DNA from: Hahellaceae bacterium
Lineage (GTDB): Bacteria; Pseudomonadota; Gammaproteobacteria; Pseudomonadales; Oleiphilaceae
Length of the DNA: 45,105 nt
NCBI GenBank assembly: GCA_016716085.1
Contig: JADJWY010000028.1
Location: forward strand, 1 to 45,105
Direction: 5' to 3'
The position numbers and the translations under genes were made by a program. The notes under the pieces were generated by a model. That model was not told where the DNA came from and made no database searches. It worked only from the letters and a program-made list of their open reading frames with translations. This document shows, one piece after another, positions 40,481 through 45,105 of the stretch (within the stretch, counting starts at the first letter, position 1; each line of letters starts with the position of its first letter).

Positions 40481-41038
40481 ATGAAAGTTTTGATCGCTTG
40501 CGAGTTCAGCGGGGTTGTTCGAGACGCTTTTATCGCACAAGGGCATGACGCAATGAGCTGCGATTTGCTGCCATCTGATCGCCCCGGCCCGCACTATCAG
40601 GGGGACGTTAGGGATGTGCTTCATTATCCGTGGGATTTGATGATCGGGCACCCGCCTTGCACTGATCTTGCTGTGTCTGGGGCGAGGCATTTTGAGTCAA
40701 AGCGTTTGGATGGCAGGCAGTATGCGAGTGTGTCCTTTTTCATGCTGCTGGCCAAGGCTGACATCAGGATGATCGCGATTGAGAATCCGGTTTGCATCAT
40801 GTCCAGCCTGTGGCGGCGTCCAGACCAGGTGATTCAGCCGTGGCAATTCGGGCACGGCGAAACTAAAGCTACGTGCCTGTGGCTCAAGGGGCTGCCGAAG
40901 CTAAAGCCAACGAACATCGTCGAAGGTCGAGAAGCGCGGGTTCATCGAATGCCGCCGTCTGCGGATCGGTGGAAGTTGCGGAGCGTAACATTCAGCGGGG
41001 TCGCAAATGCGATGGCGAATCAATGGGGGGTGGCATGA
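40481..41038 (+). CDS. DNA cytosine methyltransferase homologue
   Basis: 185 residues from ATG at 40481 with GGGGGAGTAGC before it. KVLIACEFSGVVRDAFIAQG is motif I, DLMIGHPPCTDLAVSG is the PPC loop with the catalytic-type cysteine, and IRMIAIENPVCIM is the ENV-type motif. The end has RMPPSADRWKLRSVTF, then GVANAMANQW. This is a short phage form of the C5-MTase fold with hardly any target-recognition region. It could protect phage DNA from restriction or act as a base-modifying enzyme; no other DNA-modification genes are seen. Confidence 0.8.
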   Translation: MKVLIACEFSGVVRDAFIAQGHDAMSCDLLPSDRPGPHYQGDVRDVLHYPWDLMIGHPPCTDLAVSGARHFESKRLDGRQYASVSFFMLLAKADIRMIAIENPVCIMSSLWRRPDQVIQPWQFGHGETKATCLWLKGLPKLKPTNIVEGREARVHRMPPSADRWKLRSVTFSGVANAMANQWGVA

Positions 41039-41184
41039 AAGCCATAATCCTAACAACCATCGCCGCGCTGTCGCTGACGTTCTGCTTTGTCGAGCGTTCG
41101 GAAGTCGGGATGTGGTTCTTCGGCGCGTTTTTATTTTTGATGGTGGTCTGCTCTGTCTGGGGATTTTTGAAGGGGCGGGACTGA
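41035..41184 (+). CDS. Small two-helix membrane protein
   Basis: 49 residues from ATG overlapping the methyltransferase stop. Two hydrophobic helices (KAIILTTIAALSLTFCFV and MWFFGAFLFLMVVCSVWGFL) are joined by ERSEVG, with a charged end KGRD. A small inner-membrane phage protein; superinfection or host-takeover roles are speculation. Confidence 0.6.
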   Translation: MKAIILTTIAALSLTFCFVERSEVGMWFFGAFLFLMVVCSVWGFLKGRD

Positions 41185-41214
41185 CCGCTTTGTGCATAAA
41201 GGGGACATAAGAAA

Positions 41215-41412
41215 ATGGATGACTTGATATACATTGCTCGTGATTTCCAACCCAAGGGTGGCATGTGCGCAAAGTGCGAAAAGCGGCATGACGACTGCTC
41301 AGGGCTTGATTTTGAGTCGATGCCGATAATTAGCATTGATCTCGAAACAATCATAGTTCGTTGCACCGAGTTTAAACGTCCGGTTAAAGAAGTCAGCGGA
41401 AAGGGGGAGTGA
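41215..41412 (+). CDS. Cysteine-containing small protein
   Basis: 65 residues: MDDLIYIARDFQPKGGMCAK, then CEKRHDDCSGLDFES with three or four cysteines and an acidic middle, ending EVSGKGE. It resembles short phage zinc-ribbon-like proteins (CAKCEKRHDDC). Its stop overlaps the following ATG through the GGGGGAGTGATG junction that recurs in this gene train. Confidence 0.6.
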   Translation: MDDLIYIARDFQPKGGMCAKCEKRHDDCSGLDFESMPIISIDLETIIVRCTEFKRPVKEVSGKGE

Positions 41413-41675
41413 TGGATTACATATTACGCGAAATAGTGAAAAACAGCCCAGATACACACATCAGCGACGAGTTACTGCAAGTTGCCGATTATATGGAAAA
41501 ACTCGAACAACGCCTAGCATATGTTGAGGAGGAGTTGGACGAACTAGACAAAGAACTGTTCATTTTCGCATCTGACGTTATCTACTTTAAAAACGACAAA
41601 ATGCCAGATTGGCTTATTGATAAGGCTAAAGCGATTTACTACAGGCCGCGCTTAGGAAAGGGGGAGGGGGAGTGA
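41412..41675 (+). CDS. Small protein paralogous to the 5235 gene product
   Basis: 87 residues. The N-terminal 50 form a coiled coil (DELLQVADYMEKLEQRLAYV, EEELDELDKELF). It then has the segment KELFIFASDVIYFKNDKMPD and KAKAIYYRP shared with the protein at 5235-5444. The end GKGEGE lies in the repeated purine-rich junction. Family unknown; duplication shows it is a maintained module. Confidence 0.65.
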   Translation: MDYILREIVKNSPDTHISDELLQVADYMEKLEQRLAYVEEELDELDKELFIFASDVIYFKNDKMPDWLIDKAKAIYYRPRLGKGEGE

Positions 41676-41998
41676 TGATTGAGCAAAAAGACAATGACGA
41701 ATTAACAACGGCGTATCTTGCAGGGTGCTACGACATGAAAAAAGCGTATGAGCAGCGCCTCGCTGAAGCTGAGGCAAAGATTCCGCGATGGATTCCGGTG
41801 GGTCAGCTGTTGCCCCAAAAGAACGAGTTTGTGTTGTTTATCGACGGCAAAGACACGCTGGGTGGGTGCGAAAAAGTGTATGTAGATAAAATCGTTGACA
41901 GCGGGAGAGGGCGTGATTGCCTGAAAAACTATCTCCACAACTACACGCACTGGATGCCGTTGCCAGAAGTACCTGAAAGCGGAAGCGAGGGGGAGTGA
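41675..41998 (+). CDS. DUF551-like protein
   Basis: 107 residues from ATG at 41675; GTG at 41672 is also possible. The C-terminal half RWIPVGQLLPQKNEFVLFID, then NYLHNYTHWMPLPEVPE has the W-x-P-V...P...V...H-W-x-P-L-P pattern of DUF551 domains, which are widespread in phage accessory regions. The N-terminal half is a helical lead. Biochemical function is unknown. Confidence 0.75.
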   Translation: MIEQKDNDELTTAYLAGCYDMKKAYEQRLAEAEAKIPRWIPVGQLLPQKNEFVLFIDGKDTLGGCEKVYVDKIVDSGRGRDCLKNYLHNYTHWMPLPEVPESGSEGE

Positions 41999-42181
41999 TT
42001 GAAAATAGACAGAGAATTGCAGATTTCAGCAGTCATCGTCTTTTGTCTCATTGCCGCTGGAATAAGTGGCTATGTAAATGAGCGCGACTACAGAAAAGAA
42101 TGGTGTGCGCAAATTGAAAAGATGAAAACAGAAACCATCGCCCCTGCTGTTCGGAGCGAGCTTGCCGAGAGGTGTAAATGA
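41999..42181 (+). CDS. Small single-helix membrane protein
   Basis: 60 residues from TTG at 41999, directly after the previous stop. After MKIDRELQ comes a membrane helix (ISAVIVFCLIAAGISGYV), then a charged cytoplasmic or periplasmic tail with two cysteines (EWCAQIEKMKTE; ELAERCK). Family not recognised. It could be a spanin-like or exclusion protein; evidence is weak. Confidence 0.55.
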   Translation: MKIDRELQISAVIVFCLIAAGISGYVNERDYRKEWCAQIEKMKTETIAPAVRSELAERCK

Positions 42182-42234
42182 CCGCTTTGTTTATTTAGCA
42201 GACATTCAATTTTTAACCAAGAGAGGAAATACAA

Positions 42235-42456
42235 ATGGAAAATCAACACAAAATCACCGGCTACCGCGATCTGAGTCAGGAGGAAATTGACTTGATGAAC
42301 GAGGGTAAGGAACTTGCTGAAAAGTGCCGAGAGTACATCGAAAAACTGGCGGCGCAAGCAGATACCGACAAACGAAGCGTTTTTCTAGGAAGAATAAATT
42401 TGCAGCAGGGCTTTATGTGGGCTATACGTGCCGTAGCAAAACCGGAGACCTTCTAA
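42235..42456 (+). CDS. acb2: Acb2/Tad1-family cyclic-nucleotide sponge (anti-CBASS)
   Basis: 73 residues from ATG with AGAGGAAATACAA upstream. The helical hairpin has the family's two anchors: KITGYRDLSQEEIDLMNEGK at the N-terminus and GRINLQQGFMWAIRAVAKPE at the C-terminus, which matches the conserved R-x-x-L-Q-x-G-F-M-x-x-x-R-A-V-A-x-P pattern of Acb2 and related T4 Vs.4-type proteins. Acb2 forms a hexamer that binds cyclic di- and trinucleotides and so stops CBASS signalling. This copy is of usual length and ends inside a terminator hairpin. Binding has not been tested, so the exact ligands are inferred. Confidence 0.85.
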   Translation: MENQHKITGYRDLSQEEIDLMNEGKELAEKCREYIEKLAAQADTDKRSVFLGRINLQQGFMWAIRAVAKPETF

Positions 42457-42466
42457 GGTCTCCTTT
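42444..42466 (+). terminator. Terminator overlapping the Acb2-like stop codon
   Basis: GGAGACC-TTCTAA-GGTCTCC followed by TTT. The loop contains the TAA stop of the Acb2-like gene, so the hairpin can both end transcription and protect the mRNA end. The T-run is short, so termination may be partial. Confidence 0.7.
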
Positions 42467-42492
42467 AAGATGAATTATGACTAGGGGGTTTT

Positions 42493-42822
42493 ATGTCTTG
42501 GTTAGAATATCCCACATGCTGGCAGTGCCCAAATAGGGATCGCAAACAAACCACATGGCAAAACATTTGGCCACATCATGTAGTTGATACTGAAACGGCT
42601 GAGAAACTTGAGGCTGTTAACAAAGAACTGAAAGCAGTTCAGGACGAACTATCGGCGCTCAGGAAAGAAATGATCGGGTTCAAAATCAAGCTGAACGCAA
42701 AACAGGCAAAAATCGACGAACTTATGTTTGAGTTTTGTCCAGAAGAAATGACAAAAAGCCAGATAGATGAATATGAGAAGTGGGTGAGGCCGTATGACGA
42801 GGAAAGCAAGAAGGCAACTTAA
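42493..42822 (+). CDS. Coiled-coil protein with N-terminal cysteine pair
   Basis: 109 residues. MSWLEYPTCWQCPNRDRKQT has a CxxC, then residues 30-90 form a long coiled coil (EKLEAVNKELKAVQDELSAL; RKEMIGFKIKLNAKQAKIDE). The family is not recognised. The 5' end of the next small gene overlaps its C-terminus by 29 bases. Confidence 0.6.
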   Translation: MSWLEYPTCWQCPNRDRKQTTWQNIWPHHVVDTETAEKLEAVNKELKAVQDELSALRKEMIGFKIKLNAKQAKIDELMFEFCPEEMTKSQIDEYEKWVRPYDEESKKAT

Positions 42823-42898
42823 AGAAGCCATCGGAAAAGGGGGAGTGAGTCAGAGTGACCGCTATGTGTATTATGTGTATAAAGAGGACGCCGGGTGA
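42794..42898 (+). CDS. 34-residue basic peptide
   Basis: ATG at 42794 to TGA at 42898: MTRKARRQLKEAIGKGGVSQ, then SDRYVYYVYKEDAG. The upstream gene's frame is different and overlaps by 29 bases. The composition, the recurring GGAAAAGGGGGAGTGA junction and the near-adjacent following gene make a real small protein plausible. It could also be a chance frame. Confidence 0.35.
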   Translation: MTRKARRQLKEAIGKGGVSQSDRYVYYVYKEDAG

Positions 42899-42901
42899 AT
42901 T

Positions 42902-43126
42902 ATGAAAACTATAGCGATATTGACAATCGAACTATACGTGGAGTGCCCATATTGCGGACACGCTTTTGACCTGCTGACTGATACAAGCCTGAATGATGAT
43001 GGCTTTCTAATAAAACAGGCGATTAGCGACGACCGCTGGGCAATCCCAGCAGAAGATCGGATAGAGTGCGAACCCGAATGCCCACAGTGCGAAACGGTAT
43101 TTAACGTAAAAGGTCTGGAATGGTAA
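42902..43126 (+). CDS. Zinc-ribbon protein
   Basis: 74 residues: MKTIAILTIELYVECPYCGH and CEPECPQCETVFNVKGLEW form two CxxC knuckles separated by about 45 residues. It is similar in layout to small phage zinc ribbons that contact RNA polymerase or nucleic acids. This gene is largely missing from the left copy. Confidence 0.65.
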   Translation: MKTIAILTIELYVECPYCGHAFDLLTDTSLNDDGFLIKQAISDDRWAIPAEDRIECEPECPQCETVFNVKGLEW

Positions 43127-43153
43127 ACGGCAGCAACAAGAAGGAGGTGGACA

Positions 43154-43225
43154 GTGAATAGATCTGAACCGGCACCGTGCAAGTCGTATCAAGGCCAACC
43201 GCCACCTGTAAAGACGGGTTTATAA
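43154..43225 (+). CDS. Short peptide, or 5' part of the next gene
   Basis: GTG at 43154 has the best ribosome site of the area (AAGGAGGTGGACA). It gives MNRSEPAPCKSYQGQPPPVK and stops at 43225. The next frame reads on from GFISKPFCRG, so one missing base around 43210-43225 could fuse both into a single cysteine-rich protein. I cannot decide between a leader peptide and a frame error. Confidence 0.35.
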   Translation: MNRSEPAPCKSYQGQPPPVKTGL

Positions 43226-43401
43226 GCAAACCGTTTTGTCGAGGGGCAGTTGATCCGTGCAAGTGCGGGAACGTTAGCGATGCTGCACTCCCGCCATGCT
43301 TAGTGGAAAAAGTAACCGTCCATCATAACGATGACGGAAGCCCGCGATACTTCAGGCCGGAGCGTCCGCTTAAAGAAGCAAGCGGAAAGGGGGGGGGGTG
43401 A
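43177..43401 (+). CDS. Cysteine-rich hypothetical protein
   Basis: The frame from 43177 contains KPFCRGAVDPCKCGNVSDAA, then LPPCLVEKVTVHHNDDG and ends EASGKGGG at a TGA overlapping the next ATG. Four cysteines and paired histidines suggest a zinc site. The formal GTG start has no ribosome site. The true start may be the GTG at 43154 with a base lost between. Family unknown. Confidence 0.5.
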   Translation: MQVVSRPTATCKDGFISKPFCRGAVDPCKCGNVSDAALPPCLVEKVTVHHNDDGSPRYFRPERPLKEASGKGGG

Positions 43402-43790
43402 TGATAAGAGACTGTGACTGCACAATATCGCACAGAGTTAACGGGGATGGTTGTCGTTACTGTCAACCGCAGGAATATATTGAAAGGTTGAGCGACTGGA
43501 TAAACGAGGCAAGAGATGAAATCGCCGCTTTAGCGAAAGAAAGGAATGATTTGGATTACCGCCTATCTGAAGCCGAATCACAGTTACCCAAATGGCACAG
43601 TGCGTCAACACCTCCATCCCACTCGTATTGGCTTTATGTGGTCTATGTGTTCGATGGGTGTGTCCATAAAGGTGTCGGGAGATACGTTAATGCTGCAGAG
43701 CCTTACTGGATTAGCGCATCGAGGGATGTGATTAAGGTTGTCCAGTGGATGGATTACCCGCTGGAAGTGACTGGTGGTGTTTATGGGTAG
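43401..43790 (+). CDS. DUF551-like protein with cysteine-rich head
   Basis: 129 residues from ATG at 43401. IRDCDCTISHRVNGDGCRYC is a cysteine-rich head, residues 30-60 a helix (ERLSDWINEARDEIAALAKE), and the rest (KWHSASTPPSHSYWLYVVYV; GVGRYVNAAEPYWISASRDV; VQWMDYPLE) follows the DUF551-like plan seen at 41675, with P-P-S-H and W-M-x-Y-P-L. The preceding junction has nine G before TGATG. Confidence 0.65.
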   Translation: MIRDCDCTISHRVNGDGCRYCQPQEYIERLSDWINEARDEIAALAKERNDLDYRLSEAESQLPKWHSASTPPSHSYWLYVVYVFDGCVHKGVGRYVNAAEPYWISASRDVIKVVQWMDYPLEVTGGVYG

Positions 43791-44065
43791 AACGCTCAAC
43801 ATATTCGTATAAGTTATCAACAGATCTCTTTGGTGTCCAAAGCGCAGTTATACCAAAAAACAAAGATTACTGGGGTGATGATGACACAGGGGTTCCTTTG
43901 GTCACTTGGATACATACCGCAACCCATGAGAATCAAGTCGTTCTCAATTTAATGAAAAAAGTATCGGTTGAGTGGCTTCCATATATCGTTCATGAAAAGA
44001 CTTCAGTTGTCGTCTCGTCTGGCAGCCATGAAGCGCGTCTTAGTTGGTCAACGTTTTATGTCTAA
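43787..44065 (+). CDS. Hypothetical protein, C-terminal part (5' end unresolved)
   Basis: This frame encodes a segment beginning TYSYKLSTDLFG and ending LSWSTFYV, with its stop overlapping the start of the GIY-YIG gene. The last part (from MKKVSVEWLPYIVHEK) is also encoded in the left copy at about 4270-4382. No natural start is visible. The upstream bases belong to the previous gene in another frame, which suggests that a 5' portion, perhaps the left-copy 4105 frame, is missing here. The function is unknown. Confidence 0.45.
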   Translation, partial: VERSTYSYKLSTDLFGVQSAVIPKNKDYWGDDDTGVPLVTWIHTATHENQVVLNLMKKVSVEWLPYIVHEKTSVVVSSGSHEARLSWSTFYV

Positions 44066-44068
44066 CGG

Positions 44069-44610
44069 ATGAATGATAGAAAACATTCCGTGTCACACTA
44101 CATCACGGACATGAGTCCAAATAAGGCTAAAAACAGCAAAAAAACATCCGAAATCGGCCATTTCCTGGAGCAGGACTTAATTGACCGCAAGCACCGGATA
44201 TATGCCCCATTGCAAGATAATGACGGGGAGCCATTTTTTGATTTGTCAGAGCAAGAAAGCGGGTGAAGCATCTTGTCACAAAATGCGATGGATAGATTCT
44301 TCCAGGCAACAGTGAATTATTCAGGTACAGAGTTATCTTCATGCCCACCATTAGAAATAGCGTCGGTCGACAATCTGAGGGAAGCCACGATTTTAAACAC
44401 TGCCCATGCGTCTATTTCTTATGCGATGAAGAAAAGGTCATATGTCGGCAGACAAAAAACTTTAAAGCGAGGATCACGAGTCAATTGAATGAGAAGGAAA
44501 GAGCAAGATTTAGCAGGGTGTTTTTATCCCCGGGTCCCTGTTAGTCTTGTCTGTTATCAGCAGAATCTCAATACATAAGGCCTCTAAAGCCAGAATTAAC
44601 AGCGTCATGA
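44069..44610 (+). pseudogene. Error-broken copy of the GIY-YIG gene
   Basis: This corresponds to 4387-4938 on the left. Several lost or changed bases (for example a shortened segment near 44085, and VYVG read as ICRQ near 44440) break the frame. It is the unpolished right contig end. The intact gene is at 4375. Confidence 0.85.
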
Positions 44611-44655
44611 TACTTGATCGGCCTACACTTTATGGCCAAACAAAGAGTGCAACCA

Positions 44656-45105
44656 ATGGATACCGTAAGTAAAGCCACAGCAGAAGATACCGGACTTCGT
44701 TCCTGTGTTCAATGTCAACAAAGACCACCAGAAATCCCACACAGCGAACCCGCATTCAGGCAGCTTAAGGCAATTGATCAGACGAGCATGGTCTCTGCAC
44801 TGTTCGTCGAGCGAGCTGGGCGCGTCCTGTTGTTCACGCCTCCGGCTATTTTCACTGGTTACGAATCGCAGTGTTGTTGGTGGCCCACGAAGGCCAAGCG
44901 AGGTGGCGCGATTGACCAGCGGGCGTGAACACCAACTGATAGCGAGCTGTTCGAAGCGCGACTTCGCTTGAGCTTGAAGACTTGCTGCTTGGTGCTTTCA
45001 GAAAAGAGTTATTTATTCTGGCATCTGACGTTATTTATTTTAAAATCAGGGTTATGCCGGATTCGATTGTCAAGTCAAAACAGATTTACTCGTCTTTGTG
45101 TCACA
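44656..45105 (+). pseudogene. Error-broken copies of the excisionase-like and following gene
   Basis: This corresponds to 4981-5430. The helix-turn-helix frame is interrupted near 44700 and 44775 and runs on past its stop to 44928. The next gene is broken near 44960. The contig ends inside it, at the point matching 5430. Confidence 0.8.

Larger units (their letters stand above)
39472..45105. repeat. Right copy of the terminal assembly overlap
   Basis: This is the partner of bases 1-5430. It reads cleanly to about 43795 and then degrades toward the contig tip, where the GIY-YIG, helix-turn-helix and following genes are frame-broken although intact on the left. Joining the clean parts at the shared GTAGAACGCTCAA (4052-4064 and 43787-43799) gives a circle of about 39.7 kb. 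The exact size depends on how the mismatched segment beside the join is resolved. Confidence 0.95.

Noticed and set aside
1..45105. CRISPR array, tRNA genes, rRNA genes or insertion sequences
   Set aside because: No regular repeat-spacer pattern, no cloverleaf with CCA-type ends and no transposase motif were seen on reading. A tRNA or repeat search program was not available to me.

Overview
The window is one complete genome of a tailed, lambda-like siphophage (about 39.7 kb as a circle) of a proteobacterium. It was assembled with an untrimmed overlap: bases 1-5430 and 39472-45105 are two readings of the same DNA. The left copy is error-riddled up to about 4050 and clean after it. The right copy is clean up to about 43795 and error-riddled after it. 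So the reliable genome runs from about 4065 to 43795 and closes on itself. The head genes (Nu1/A/W/B type terminase, connector and portal; FII, Z, U, V and G/GT homologues) place it with lambda-type phages. The host is probably a gammaproteobacterium, but the sequence does not name it.

Two divergent operons leave a control region at 35234-35450. The minus-strand operon runs from 35233 down to 6535. It holds a small Cro/YdaS-like regulator, two small proteins, a primase-polymerase/helicase fusion, an iteron-rich putative origin (32130-32303), RusA resolvase, small zinc and helix-turn-helix proteins, and a Q-like antiterminator. A late promoter follows, running into two tandem terminators. Then come an overlapping lysis cassette, a polysaccharide-degradation module (NodB-type deacetylase, polysaccharide lyase and paralogous accessory proteins), a putative cos site, the packaging and head genes, and the tail genes.

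The plus-strand operon runs from 35451 through the artificial contig junction to 6521. It holds a recombination module (RecA-like/Sak4-type ATPase, an SSB-like protein with acidic tail, a broken HNH gene, a PD-(D/E)XK exonuclease and a DEAD-box-type helicase). After it comes a train of small accessory genes: a cytosine-methyltransferase homologue, zinc-binding and DUF551-like proteins, an Acb2/Tad1-family anti-CBASS protein and a GIY-YIG protein. It ends with an excisionase-like protein, a DUF4224 protein and the integrase.

The phage looks like a temperate phage that has lost lysogeny. The integrase keeps its N-terminal half but lacks the HxxR and tyrosine part of the catalytic domain. No CI-type repressor is present between the divergent promoters, although repeated operator-like palindromes remain. 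The strongest single signals are the Acb2-like protein, a canonical AAAAAAC frameshift site producing a GT-type tail chaperone, the Q/late promoter/tandem terminator switch, the iteron cluster, and the deacetylase-lyase module with its paralogous small proteins. Several in-gene frame breaks (7160-7480, 12580, 37400-37557) may be residual sequencing errors.
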